47,794 nt of DNA from Selenomonas sp. GACV-9 (GCA_900116485.1 FPAX01000017.1:1-47794), one strand, 5' to 3'. Positions 35,877 to 44,814 are shown, counted from the stretch's first letter. The notes: a model not told the origin generated them from the letters alone. Translations and numbers: made by a program.

Positions 35877-37155
35877 GGGTAGCTGTCTCTCCTATCGTAT
35901 CGAGTTTGAATAACGAGCGCATCGCATCGATGTAGAACTCCTCCTGGGGCGTTCCCGCCGAGGCATTGAGCTTCATCATCGGCATGCGCAGGATTTTCCG
36001 GACAATCATGCGCGTCATATGCTCAATCTGACGCTGCTCCTCCGGTGTGAGATCCGGCAGCTTGGAGCTTGCACGCTTGATTTCCCTCTGCCTGATGCGC
36101 TCACAGCGCTCCGAGAGCAGTGCCATCAGCGGACGGAACGAAAGGTACTGGAACTTATCTTCAATCGAGAGGACCTCTTCCTCGACAATCTCCTTAGCCT
36201 GCTCTGCCTCTTCGCGGCGTTCCTGGATATGCTCATCGACAACTTCTTCAAGGGCATCGATGTTGTAGAGCGTGACGCCCTTGATGTCGCCGACATCTGG
36301 ATCGACATCCCGCGGCACGGCGATATCGATCAAGAACAGTTGGCGTCCCTTGCGCTTGGTCATGAGCTGACGCGTCTCCCAAGGTTTGATGACATAATGG
36401 GGCGCCCCCGTCGACGTCACGATGACATCGACAGCGACAGCCTGCTTCATGGCCTCCTCAAAGGGAATAGCCTCGCCGTCAAAACGCTCAGCGAGCTGCT
36501 CAGCCCGCTCAAGATGGCGATTCGTCACATAGATCTTCTTGACGCCATGGGCGACGAGATGCTGGGCCGTAAGCTCCGCCATCTTGCCGGCGCCAAAGAT
36601 CAGCGCATTGGAACCCTCGAGTCCGCCAAGCTCCTGCCGAGCCAGCTCGACAGCGGCATAGCTTATCGATACCGAATTATACTGAATGCGCGTCTCCGTG
36701 CGCACGCGCTTGCCCGTCGCAATCGCACGATGGAACAGGGTATTGAGTATCGTGCTCGTCGTCCCGGCCTCAAGGCCCATCGCATAGGCCTCCTTGACCT
36801 GGGAAAGGATCTGCCCCTCGCCAAGTACCAGCGAATCAAGACTCGATGCTACCTTGAACAGATGACGGATGCAGTCTTCATGAGCAAAATGATACAGGTA
36901 TTCGTCGATGTTCTCTTCATTGCCCGTAAGGTCGAACAGAAACTGCTTCAGCGTCGGCAGGTCCTGACGCACATCGTCAACTACCGCATACATCTCACTG
37001 CGGTTGCAGGTCGACAAGACCACCGCCTCGAGCAGCCCCTCATACTCATTGAGGTTAGCCAGGCCATTGCGCACCGCCTGCTTAGGAATGGAAAACCGCT
37101 CGCGCACATCTACGGGCGCAGTCTTATGGTTCAATCCCAGCATCAGTAATTCCAT
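35836..37155 (-). CDS. hemA: Glutamyl-tRNA reductase
   Basis: A 439-residue NADPH enzyme reducing glutamyl-tRNA to glutamate-1-semialdehyde. The N-terminal GLNHKTAPVDVRERFSI and the catalytic cysteine in STCNRSEMYAVV (about 48-59) are intact. The tRNA-binding/NADPH part has ALIFGAGKMAELTAQHLV. The C-terminal dimer helix region has EEEVLSIEDKFQYLSFRPL. The C-terminal end reads into hemC for 41 nt and ends in a His-rich stretch (EERHHHYRYAEQ), beyond the usual family end. The start overlaps the upstream gene by 32 nt. Confidence 0.96.
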   Translation of the reverse strand: MELLMLGLNHKTAPVDVRERFSIPKQAVRNGLANLNEYEGLLEAVVLSTCNRSEMYAVVDDVRQDLPTLKQFLFDLTGNEENIDEYLYHFAHEDCIRHLFKVASSLDSLVLGEGQILSQVKEAYAMGLEAGTTSTILNTLFHRAIATGKRVRTETRIQYNSVSISYAAVELARQELGGLEGSNALIFGAGKMAELTAQHLVAHGVKKIYVTNRHLERAEQLAERFDGEAIPFEEAMKQAVAVDVIVTSTGAPHYVIKPWETRQLMTKRKGRQLFLIDIAVPRDVDPDVGDIKGVTLYNIDALEEVVDEHIQERREEAEQAKEIVEEEVLSIEDKFQYLSFRPLMALLSERCERIRQREIKRASSKLPDLTPEEQRQIEHMTRMIVRKILRMPMMKLNASAGTPQEEFYIDAMRSLFKLDTIGETATREERHHHYRYAEQ

Positions 37156-37771
37156 GTCTTATCTCATCCTCCGCCTGGCTAAGCTCGCCAGCTCTCACTA
37201 AATCTATCACATGTTGGTCCAATACCTGGCGCCAGAGCCGTTGATGGGCGTCACTGCCGCCAGGCATGTCCTTTATCTCATCGCGCAGTTCCGCCAGCCA
37301 GTCCAGGAACCTTGCAAAATTCTCTGGATATTCCTGCTCCAGCCGCTCGCGCAGGAGCCTCGAGAAAGCAGGGCTGCCGCCACCAGTCGACACTGTCAAT
37401 AGCAGCTGCCCGCGCTGCACCCGCGACGGCACCTGGAAGTCCGTGATTTCCGGCTGCGCCGCTGCATTGACCAGCGCCCCGATCTTCCTTGCCTCCTGAG
37501 CTGCCTGCTGGTTGACCGCCGGTACATCTGCCGTACAGAAGACTAGCAGCGGCTTATGCTCTGCCAGCATCCCCGCACGGTACTCCTGTAACTGCCATCG
37601 CAGCAGCTTAGACTCTGCCAGCTGCTGCAAGCCGGCAGTTACTGCCGGAGCAATGACAGTGACACGGGCCCCGGCTGCTAAGAGCCCCTGGGCTTTGCGC
37701 TCTGCCACCCGTCCTCCGCCGATGATGACACAGCTCTTGGCGGAAAGGTCCAAATTCAACGGATAAAGCAT
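37124..37771 (-). CDS. Precorrin-2 dehydrogenase (siroheme synthase N-terminal type)
   Basis: A 215-residue NAD-dependent enzyme of the Met8/CysG-N family, turning precorrin-2 into sirohydrochlorin. The start MLYPLNLDLSAKSCVIIGGG and the Rossmann glycine motif GGGRVAERKAQGLL (about 18-31) are diagnostic. The second family block is PSRVQRGQLLLTVSTGGGSP (about 114-133). It lacks the C-terminal methyltransferase of full CysG, which is supplied by the cobA-hemD fusion. It is first in the operon, with a 32-nt overlap into hemA. A TATAAT box lies about 60 nt upstream. Confidence 0.95.
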   Translation of the reverse strand: MLYPLNLDLSAKSCVIIGGGRVAERKAQGLLAAGARVTVIAPAVTAGLQQLAESKLLRWQLQEYRAGMLAEHKPLLVFCTADVPAVNQQAAQEARKIGALVNAAAQPEITDFQVPSRVQRGQLLLTVSTGGGSPAFSRLLRERLEQEYPENFARFLDWLAELRDEIKDMPGGSDAHQRLWRQVLDQHVIDLVRAGELSQAEDEIRHGITDAGIEP

Positions 37772-37860
37772 CAGCCATCCCTGCTTTCCTGAACGAATAT
37801 CAAATACGAATTCGATTCATTTTTAACATACTTCCTATATTATACTCCATATCAACACAA

Positions 37861-37893
37861 AAAAAAAGAAGATACCCAACCGGATACCTTCTT
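37861..37893 (-). terminator. Terminator after the LuxR-type regulator gene
   Basis: On the minus strand AAGAAGGTATCC pairs with GGGTATCTTCTT (two G-U pairs) around a GGTT loop. A long T run follows. Confidence 0.88.
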
Positions 37894-37913
37894 TAATTTA
37901 CACGTATTTCCTA

Positions 37914-38585
37914 TCAATCCAGCGAAATGATCTTGTTCTTGAGAACATAGACCAATGCCTGCGTGCGATCATTGACCTTGAGCTTATGGAAGATGCTCGT
38001 CAGATGGTTCTTGACCGTCTTTTCGCTGAGCCCCAGTGCCTTGCCGATGTCCTGATTTGAAAAGCCCTTGGCGATGCACTCGAGCACATCCATCTCACGG
38101 GCCGTCAGGCGCTCGCCACGGCTCTCATCGAGCATCTCGCGGGCCTTCGTCTCGACATCATCAGACAGCGACAGGCTGCCAAACAGACGCTCAGCCAGCT
38201 TCGGATATACGAAGGCATTGCCATCATTTACCACGTGGATGGCCTTGACGAGCACCGACGGCTCAACATCCTTGAGCAGATAGCCGAGGGCACCGTTCTT
38301 GAGCAGCTCCAGCACATAGTTATCGCTATCGTGAATCGTCAGCGCAATGATCTTCGTCGGGCAGTCTGCTTGTTTGAGCTGGCGGGCAACTTCAAGGCCG
38401 CTTAGCCCTGGCATGTTGAGGTCCAGCAGCAGTACATCCGGCTGGAGCATCAGCGTCCGCGCCAATGTCTCCTGACCGTCCTCTGCCTCACCGATGACCT
38501 CCAGATCGTCCTCAAAATTCAGCACGCGCTTGATGCCCTGTCTGAGCAGTGCATGGTCATCTGCAATCAAAATCTTTATTGCCAT
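37914..38585 (-). CDS. NarL/LuxR-family response regulator
   Basis: A 223-residue two-domain regulator. The receiver has the acidic pair in LIADDHALLRQ, the phosphorylated D55 in LLLDLNMPG, and Lys in YLLKDVEP. The LuxR-type helix-turn-helix (about 155-215) reads LTAREMDVLECIAKGFSNQD and LSEKTVKNHLTSIFHKLKV. It is closest to the LiaR/DegU group. No histidine kinase is in the window. It starts 12 nt after the secretin stop and is likely in the same transcript, so a link to pilus or secretion control is inferred. Confidence 0.94.
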   Translation of the reverse strand: MAIKILIADDHALLRQGIKRVLNFEDDLEVIGEAEDGQETLARTLMLQPDVLLLDLNMPGLSGLEVARQLKQADCPTKIIALTIHDSDNYVLELLKNGALGYLLKDVEPSVLVKAIHVVNDGNAFVYPKLAERLFGSLSLSDDVETKAREMLDESRGERLTAREMDVLECIAKGFSNQDIGKALGLSEKTVKNHLTSIFHKLKVNDRTQALVYVLKNKIISLD

Positions 38586-38597
38586 AACTGTTCTCCT

Positions 38598-39962
38598 TTA
38601 CTTTTCCGGCTGACCTGTATCCCTTATCCCACCAGAATCTCCTAATATATGAGCCGTCAAGAAAATCATGATTTCTGACTCCGTACGGCTATGCTTTAGA
38701 TTGCGAAAAAATTGCCCCAGGATCGGGATATCGCCTAAGACAGGTATCTTGCTGAGCGAACGCGATTCCTCGCTGCCAATGAGCCCGCCAATCACCATCG
38801 TCTCGCCATCCTGCAGCCGCACGTTGGTATCCGCGCTGCGCTTCTGGAAACGATACGCCTTGATGTCATTGACAAACAACGGTGTACTGACCTCAGTATG
38901 AACCTCCGCCGTAATCTGGCGGTTCGCATTCACACGTGGCGTACAGCGCAGGATGATACCGGCCTGGCGATATGTCATCGTCGTCGTTGTCGTCGCATCA
39001 GTAACCGATTGCGTAGGCACAGGGACTTCACCGCCGATATTGATGACCGCCTCATGCCCCTGCAGCGTCGTGATATTCGGCCGCGCCAGGATCTTTGCCT
39101 TGCCATCTGTTATCAGTGCATTGAGCTTAGCCGCAAAGTAAAACTCAAAGGGTTGCCCCTCGGGCCCATGACCAAACTGGATGATGCCCGGTACCTGTTC
39201 CTTGTCCTGCCATTGCCGCCGGACTTCCGTCTCCACGCGCTCGGTATCCTTTCCCACATGATACCAGCGCCGATGCGACTCTGGATACTGCGGCAGCTTT
39301 GACCACTGCCACTCCACGCCAAGCTCTTTCGAGGCATTGCGCGAAAGCGCCACAACCTTTGCCTCTAAAGACACTTGTTCAGCTGGCACGTCCAACTCGT
39401 GCAAAAGCATTTCCACCGCCTGTGCCTCTGCTGCCGTGCCATAAAACACCACAGCCCCCGTCGTCTCATTGGCCAAAGCCAACGATTCCAGCGGATCTGC
39501 TGTTTTTTCCTTGGGTTCTTTTTTCTTGGTGTTATCAGTATTATGATTCAACGCCGATTCGTTTTTTCCTGCTGACTGTAGTGACAAATTTACAATCTGC
39601 GCCAAATCCTGCGGATTCGCATACTTCACCTTGTAAACATGCATACTTCGCAAGCTGGCAGCGCGGGCAGCAGTCGTCACAATGAACTCACTGCCATCGC
39701 GTACCACAACCAGGCCCTTAGCCGCTGCCACCAGCCGCAGCACTCGTTCAGGTTCATCCGTGAGCGTAAGCGTCACGGTGCCCGTCACCGCATCATCAAG
39801 TACCAGATTGAGTTTCCCCATGCGTGCCGCCGATAACAACACAGCCCGCACATCACCATCAGTCACCTGAACCTGCATCGGTTCAGCCTTTGCTGCCGGC
39901 ATGGCCAGTACCCCGAAGATAAGCCCTGTCAGCAGGCAGCACCTTTGCCATCGTTTCATCAT
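38598..39962 (-). CDS. Secretin (PilQ/GspD family)
   Basis: A 454-residue outer-membrane secretin protein. A signal peptide (about 1-26, ending AKA-EP) is followed by an STN-like domain (about 30-95: VTDGDVRAVLLSAARMGKLN), an N1-type domain (HVYKVKYANPQDLAQIVNLS, about 108-127) with a Lys/Asn-rich insertion (about 130-160), and the secretin domain (about 195-445). Diagnostic stretches are ILARPNITTLQGHEAVINIG, LQDGETMVIGGLIGSEESRS and KIPVLGDIPILGQFFRN. The protein is shorter than typical PilQ, without AMIN domains. It follows a PilP-like gene. No pilM, pilN, pilO, ATPase or pilin gene is in the window. Confidence 0.94.
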   Translation of the reverse strand: MMKRWQRCCLLTGLIFGVLAMPAAKAEPMQVQVTDGDVRAVLLSAARMGKLNLVLDDAVTGTVTLTLTDEPERVLRLVAAAKGLVVVRDGSEFIVTTAARAASLRSMHVYKVKYANPQDLAQIVNLSLQSAGKNESALNHNTDNTKKKEPKEKTADPLESLALANETTGAVVFYGTAAEAQAVEMLLHELDVPAEQVSLEAKVVALSRNASKELGVEWQWSKLPQYPESHRRWYHVGKDTERVETEVRRQWQDKEQVPGIIQFGHGPEGQPFEFYFAAKLNALITDGKAKILARPNITTLQGHEAVINIGGEVPVPTQSVTDATTTTTMTYRQAGIILRCTPRVNANRQITAEVHTEVSTPLFVNDIKAYRFQKRSADTNVRLQDGETMVIGGLIGSEESRSLSKIPVLGDIPILGQFFRNLKHSRTESEIMIFLTAHILGDSGGIRDTGQPEK

Positions 39963-39980
39963 CGTTCCTCATCCCGCTCA

Positions 39981-40505
39981 TCAACGCGGCAGTAACAGCC
40001 TTTTTTGCTGTCCGCCATTCTGCACCAAAACACCAGACTCGTCAATCGTCATGACCGTCCAGCCCTGACAAGACTCACCAACAGCCAGCGCAGCGCTCTT
40101 ATCCTGTACACGCAGCATTGCCAGATACCGATTGCCACTCTGCAGGATGCCGCAAAGCTCGGGTTCGGGATCTGCCTGCCGCTGTGCAGCCATCGGCTCA
40201 GGTGAGTCTTGGGGCGCAGCACCAGACGGTGCTGCTGCCTTCTCTGCCACTTTCTGATCTGGCAGAGACTGCCCCGCAGCAGCTGTCTCATGCAAGACGC
40301 TGAACGGATTGCGCACTTCGACGTCAGCTTGTGCTGATGCCAGTCCTCGCACAGATTTTTTTGCACCACCTGCTGCTTGTCCAGGAACGGGCAGCGGATC
40401 AGCAGTCCCTTCCTCCGGCTCCTCCGCATACAGGATGCCTGCCCCCATCAGCAGCACAGCAGCTACTAAGGCCGCCAGTTTCCGCTTATCTTTCTGTACG
40501 TCCAT
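39981..40505 (-). CDS. PilP/GspC-like pilus assembly protein
   Basis: A 174-residue inner-membrane-anchored protein. A single hydrophobic segment (about 10-26: LAALVAAVLLMGAGILYA) is followed by a Pro/Ala/Glu-rich linker (about 30-115). VRNPFSVLHE resembles the secretin-contacting stretch of PilP/GspC. The C-terminal domain (about 115-174) reads ELCGILQSGNRYLAMLRV and LAVGESCQGWTVMTIDESGV, the HR-type beta sandwich. The ATG at 40505 has AGAGGTG 9 nt upstream; a TTG two codons before is less likely. It lies 18 nt upstream of the secretin gene. Family assignment is from pattern and context. Confidence 0.8.
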   Translation of the reverse strand: MDVQKDKRKLAALVAAVLLMGAGILYAEEPEEGTADPLPVPGQAAGGAKKSVRGLASAQADVEVRNPFSVLHETAAAGQSLPDQKVAEKAAAPSGAAPQDSPEPMAAQRQADPEPELCGILQSGNRYLAMLRVQDKSAALAVGESCQGWTVMTIDESGVLVQNGGQQKRLLLPR

Positions 40506-40611
40506 AAGCAATCACACCTCTTTTTGTCCTTTCATAATGGACTTCAGTTTCATTATAGCGAAGTGTGTTCTTATTGTATAGTGTTATTGATAAAGAAAAA
40601 GCAAGAACGAT

Positions 40612-40650
40612 AACGAAAAAGAAGAACTTCCTCTGTGAGGAAGTTCTTCC
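40612..40650 (-). terminator. Terminator after pgi
   Basis: GAACTTCCTC (40624-40633) pairs with GAGGAAGTTC (40637-40646) around a TGT loop. TTCTTTTTC follows on the minus strand. It separates pgi from the PilP-like gene. Confidence 0.92.
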
Positions 40651-40667
40651 TGAATCCAATGCCGGAA

Positions 40668-42128
40668 TTATTTCTGATTCTTAGCCTTGCACTCAGCAAG
40701 TTTCGGTCCCATGATGCGTTTATAGGACTCGACACCCGGCTGGTCAAAAGCATCAACATCTGCCAGCTCACCCTCATATGCTACCGACATGGCCAACATG
40801 TAGAGGAGCTCACCGAGGTGGTAAGCATCGAGTTTCGGCAGCGTAAAGCAAGCATTGTAGCGTTTGTTGGAAGCCAGGGCATCCGCGTTGGACTGACGGG
40901 CAACCTCAAGAGCCTGTCCCATCGTAACGCCGGAAATATCTGCCAGCTTCTGAGCCTCTGGGAAAACATTCGGGATCTCGAGATCGTTCTCCCAGTTTTC
41001 GAGGCGGATGAACTGGACAATCTTGTCAAGTTTGCCTTCCTGATGCTGCTGCGTCTGGGAATGCATGTCCGTCGTGCCGACAGCTACCAGCGGCGTACGG
41101 CCATAGCATACTTCCTTGCCTTCCTTATTGTACTGTTTACCGAGCGACTCAGCCAACAGCTGGATATACCACTCTGAAACGGATTTGAGGTAATCGCCAT
41201 AGGGCATCATGACCTCAATGTCACGACCATGTTTTTCCGATGCAGCGAATTTGAGGGCTGCATTGAGCATAGCCGGGTTCTGCCAGATATCATCATTCTG
41301 GCAGGCCTTGTCCATATCCTTGGCTCCGTCGAGGAATGCCTGGATATCAAAGCCAATGCAGGCAGCCAACGTCAGGCCGACCTCGCAGAAAATCGAGAAG
41401 CGGCCGCCGACACCATCCGGTACAGCATACTGCGGCCAGCCTTTTTCGATAGCCAGTTTCTTCAGCAGCGTCTGCTTCTCCATGTTCGGATCCGTTACAG
41501 CTACGACCTCAACGTCGATGCCCTCGAACTTCTGCAGTGCATCATAGATGACCATGAAGTTGGACATCGTATCGAGGGTGCCGCCGGACTTCGAGATAAC
41601 GAGCAGCAATACCTTGAGGTTGCGTTTCTCATGGCTCTTCGTAATAGCAGCCGAGCTCTTCAGATAATGGATGATATCGCCCGTGCGGCGCGGATCGATA
41701 TTCTGGCCACTGAATACGACTTTCGGGAAGCCATTGCGCTCTTCTTTCGACATGGCATTCCAGAACTCGCCGCAGTGCACGTCAAAGAGAACCTTGTCGC
41801 CGAGATAGGAGCCGCCAATACCGAGCGAAACGACAACGTCCACATTGTCTTTGACATGATCCGTGAGTTCCTGCAGATGTTTCAGCGAGCTCGGGCTATT
41901 CAGATGTCCCTCCTCAACATACGGCAGCTGGCTGAACAGGACTTTCTCCGGCTCGCCATCTTTGGACAGATGGGCACGGATAAAGCCCGTTTCACGCATA
42001 ACCTTCAAAGCCTCATGGGCTTTTTTCAGGTCTTCCTCATAGCTCTTGAGATCTGCCTCCGTAACTTTACCTTCACCATACAGGTTCTCATAGTCAAAAG
42101 TAAAACCGGATTTCAGTTTCAAACTCAT
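40668..42128 (-). CDS. pgi: Glucose-6-phosphate isomerase
   Basis: A 486-residue isomerase linking glucose-6-phosphate and fructose-6-phosphate. DVVVSLGIGGSYLGDKVLFD (about 95-114), VLLLVISKSGGTLDT (about 173-187) and the later QQHQEGKLDKIVQF and MSVAYEGELADVDAFDQPGV are family blocks. The frame is open 18 codons upstream of the ATG at 42128, which is preferred because it has AGAGGAG at an acceptable distance and matches the usual start. It has its own promoter (42228-42256). Glucose-6-phosphate from GH1 feeds into it. Confidence 0.96.
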   Translation of the reverse strand: MSLKLKSGFTFDYENLYGEGKVTEADLKSYEEDLKKAHEALKVMRETGFIRAHLSKDGEPEKVLFSQLPYVEEGHLNSPSSLKHLQELTDHVKDNVDVVVSLGIGGSYLGDKVLFDVHCGEFWNAMSKEERNGFPKVVFSGQNIDPRRTGDIIHYLKSSAAITKSHEKRNLKVLLLVISKSGGTLDTMSNFMVIYDALQKFEGIDVEVVAVTDPNMEKQTLLKKLAIEKGWPQYAVPDGVGGRFSIFCEVGLTLAACIGFDIQAFLDGAKDMDKACQNDDIWQNPAMLNAALKFAASEKHGRDIEVMMPYGDYLKSVSEWYIQLLAESLGKQYNKEGKEVCYGRTPLVAVGTTDMHSQTQQHQEGKLDKIVQFIRLENWENDLEIPNVFPEAQKLADISGVTMGQALEVARQSNADALASNKRYNACFTLPKLDAYHLGELLYMLAMSVAYEGELADVDAFDQPGVESYKRIMGPKLAECKAKNQK

Positions 42129-42201
42129 GCTCGTCAACACTCCTCTTTGCCCTGCATCCCTGCTGCCAAGCCTGGCCAGCAAACAGCATGCAGTCGTTAA
42201 A

Positions 42202-42256
42202 AATCACTTATTGTTCCATACGTGATTATTATAACGAACCAGTTTCTCTTAGTCAA
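42202..42256 (-). promoter_or_regulatory. Promoter of pgi with adjacent inverted repeat
   Basis: On the minus strand TTGACT (42251-42256), 17 bp, TATAAT (42228-42233). Just downstream, at the start of transcription, AATCAC and GTGATT (42202-42207 and 42222-42227) form 6-bp arms 14 nt apart, a possible operator or leader hairpin. Confidence 0.7.
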
Positions 42257-42345
42257 TATCGAATCAGCACGGTTTCGCTTCTCTTGAAACAATATTCCAA
42301 AATCCGAAACACCTTATCTTCTGGTTATTTCCCGCCTATATAAAA

Positions 42346-42381
42346 GATGCCCTCGCTGGCATTCCGGCCAGCGAGGGCATC
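42346..42381 (-). terminator. Terminator after the phosphohexomutase-like gene
   Basis: On the minus strand GCCCTCGCTGG and CCAGCGAGGGC form a perfect 11-bp stem around a short loop, followed by ATCTTTTA. It separates the two mutase genes from pgi. Confidence 0.88.
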
Positions 42382-42402
42382 CTGATTCCTCATCAACACG
42401 AT

Positions 42403-43002
42403 TCAGTTACGAGCGGCAGCCAGCATCTGGGCAATCATCGGCCAGGTGAACTGCTTTTGCGGGAACAATTCCGAAAGCAGCTTGCCTTCCGAGCGTGCCA
42501 AAAGCTCCAAAACCAGCAGCCAGATCAACATACCACGTTCGTTGCATTCCCCTTCGATACAGTTGCCATCTTCAGCAAACAAACAGCAACGTCCTAGATC
42601 CAGATCCCAAAGAACGCCCATGTCTGCCTCTTGCTGGCGCACAGCCTCAGCAGTAGCGGCGCGCATCGCAGCATCAGCTGAATCCGGCACGCCATAAGGG
42701 AAGCTGCGGTCAAACACATTGTTGACCTTCACGATATCAAACGGCAGTTTTTTCTCCAGGGCATTGATGACCGGTCCAGCCGGACCGTTGACCGTATTGG
42801 CAACGACCTTGTAGGGCTTGAGCTTATCGCCATCGACATATGCGAGCAATCCGTCGACATACGCCCGCATGACATCAACATCGACAACTTCACTTTCTCC
42901 ATCGCTTTCTGCATCAAAATCGCTGGCAGCGATCTTCTTCTCAAGCTCCCTGAGGTCATATACATCCTGAACCAAACGAACCTCATTGCTGACTGAATCC
43001 AT
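42403..43002 (-). CDS. Stand-alone phosphohexomutase domain II, degenerate metal loop
   Basis: A 199-residue protein. Residues about 45-155 match the middle (domain II) part of phosphomannomutase/phosphoglucomutase: AYVDGLLAYVDGDKLKPYKV, ANTVNGPAGPVINALEKK, VFDRSFPYGVPDS and the loop region ADMGVLWDLDLGRCCLFAED. In active enzymes the loop reads DGDxDR and binds magnesium; here it is D133-L-D-L-G-R138, with the third aspartate lost. The serine domain, domain III and domain IV are absent. The frame is open and codon use resembles its neighbours, so it is not an obvious pseudogene. It is 27 nt downstream of the complete mutase gene. The ATG at 43002 follows CAGGGGTG. It may be a non-catalytic partner or a decaying copy. 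Confidence 0.8.
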   Translation of the reverse strand: MDSVSNEVRLVQDVYDLRELEKKIAASDFDAESDGESEVVDVDVMRAYVDGLLAYVDGDKLKPYKVVANTVNGPAGPVINALEKKLPFDIVKVNNVFDRSFPYGVPDSADAAMRAATAEAVRQQEADMGVLWDLDLGRCCLFAEDGNCIEGECNERGMLIWLLVLELLARSEGKLLSELFPQKQFTWPMIAQMLAAARN

Positions 43003-43029
43003 CAAATACACCCCTGTTTATTCCTGTTG

Positions 43030-44712
43030 TTATGCCAGCAGTGGCTTAACAGCCTCTGCCAATTTCTCTTTTACCTGTTTCGCCTCAGCAAGATCCTTGC
43101 CCAGCGTCGTGAAATACGTCTTGATCTTCGGCTCCGTGCCCGACGGACGGACAACGACAGTAGAACCGTCATCGAGCGTATAGGTCAGGACATTGGCCTT
43201 CGGCAGACCGGTTTTCTCCGGCTCTGCATAGTCGATGAGCTCCGCAACCTTGCGGCCTGCAAACTCTGTCGGCGGATTCTTGCGCAGCTCTGCCATGATG
43301 CCCTTCATCTTGTCCATACCCGAAAGGCCCGGGAACGAGAAAGAGTCAACCGCATTATAGTAACGGCCATACTGCTGGTAGATCTCTTCCAAGCGCTGCT
43401 TGATGGATGAACCGATCGAGCGGTAGTAGGCCGCCATCTCACAGATCAGCATCGACGATACGACAGCATCCTTATCGCGGACATACGGACCGGCCAGATA
43501 GCCATAACTCTCCTCAAAACCGAAGATGAACCGATCTTCCTCGCCCTTTGCCTCAAGGCCGGCAATCTGATCGCCAATCCACTTGAAGCCCGTGAGGACA
43601 TGGCGCAGGTCGACACCATAATGCTCAGCGACTTTATCTGCCAGCGGCGTCGAAACAATCGACATAGCTGCTACTGGTTTTTCCGGCATCGTCCCCTTCT
43701 CCTTGCGCCCCTGGCAGATGTAGTCGAGCAGCAGCACGCCCATCTCATTGCCAGATACGAGCTCATAGGAACCATCCGCACACTTCATGGCGATTCCGAC
43801 ACGGTCTGCATCAGGATCCGTGGCCAGCATCAGGTCAGCCTGCTCCTTCTTGGCCAGCTCAAGGCCTTTTTCCAGTGCCTCAAAGATTTCCGGATTCGGA
43901 TAGCTGCAAGTCGTGAAGTAGCCGTTCGGATATTCCTGCTCCGGCACGATTGTGATATCCGTGATGCCGATATCCTTGAGCACACGGGTGACCGGTACAA
44001 GGCCCGTGCCATTAAGCGGCGAATAGACAAGCTTGAGGCCAGCCGTCCTGGCAAGCCCCGGGCGAACCTGACGAGCCTCGATTGCCTCGTAGAAGGCATC
44101 CTTGCAGTCATCGCCAACGAACTTGATAAGCCCTTTCTCAACGCCTTCGGCAAAGCTGATGTATTTGGCACCTGTCAGCACATCGGTCTTCTTGATCGAG
44201 TCATAGACCACGGCTACGGCATCATCAGTCATCTGGCAGCCATCTGGGCCATAAGCCTTGTAGCCATTATACTTGGCCGGATTATGCGACGCCGTTACCA
44301 TGATACCGGCATTGCATTTGTAGTAACGCGTAGCAAAACTCAGTGCCGGCACCGGCATGAGCTCATCGTAAAGGCGTACCGTGATGCCATTGGCAGCCAG
44401 GACGCTGGCAGCCTCACGGGCAAAGTTCCAGCCCTTGAGACGGCTGTCATAGCTGATGGCCACCGTCTGCGTGCCGGACTGGGTCTTGACCCAGTCCGCA
44501 ACGCCCTGGGTCGCCTGACGGACAACCCAGATATTCATGCGGTTCGTGCCTGCCCCCAATACGCCGCGCAAGCCAGCCGTACCGAATTCCAAAGCGACAG
44601 CGAAACGATCCTTGATGGCCTCCTCGTCATCGCGGATATCATTCAGTTCTTTGTTCAGATCAAAGTCCAGAAGATCTGCTGCGGCCCAACGTTTGTACTC
44701 ATCTTGATACAT
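43030..44712 (-). CDS. Phosphoglucomutase/phosphomannomutase (PGM2-like)
   Basis: A 560-residue alpha-D-phosphohexomutase interconverting hexose 1- and 6-phosphates. FGTAGLRGVLGAGTNRMN (about 43-60) is domain I, the phosphoserine is S142 in TASHNPAKYNGYK, the magnesium loop is ATDPDADRVGIA, the sugar loop is GFEESYGYL, and the C-terminal phosphate loop is VVRPSGTEPKIK. All motifs are intact, unlike the gene that follows. The frame is open 13 codons beyond the ATG at 44712, but the upstream GGGATGG fits the start used. Glucose versus mannose preference is not evident. Confidence 0.95.
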   Translation of the reverse strand: MYQDEYKRWAAADLLDFDLNKELNDIRDDEEAIKDRFAVALEFGTAGLRGVLGAGTNRMNIWVVRQATQGVADWVKTQSGTQTVAISYDSRLKGWNFAREAASVLAANGITVRLYDELMPVPALSFATRYYKCNAGIMVTASHNPAKYNGYKAYGPDGCQMTDDAVAVVYDSIKKTDVLTGAKYISFAEGVEKGLIKFVGDDCKDAFYEAIEARQVRPGLARTAGLKLVYSPLNGTGLVPVTRVLKDIGITDITIVPEQEYPNGYFTTCSYPNPEIFEALEKGLELAKKEQADLMLATDPDADRVGIAMKCADGSYELVSGNEMGVLLLDYICQGRKEKGTMPEKPVAAMSIVSTPLADKVAEHYGVDLRHVLTGFKWIGDQIAGLEAKGEEDRFIFGFEESYGYLAGPYVRDKDAVVSSMLICEMAAYYRSIGSSIKQRLEEIYQQYGRYYNAVDSFSFPGLSGMDKMKGIMAELRKNPPTEFAGRKVAELIDYAEPEKTGLPKANVLTYTLDDGSTVVVRPSGTEPKIKTYFTTLGKDLAEAKQVKEKLAEAVKPLLA

Positions 44713-44814
44713 AATTAATCCATCCCTTTCATGAATCGGTTGATCTGGCATTATGAATACATTAACCCAACTTTTTACTTCGACACCAAACGGAAAATCC
44801 CTGCTAAACGGGGT

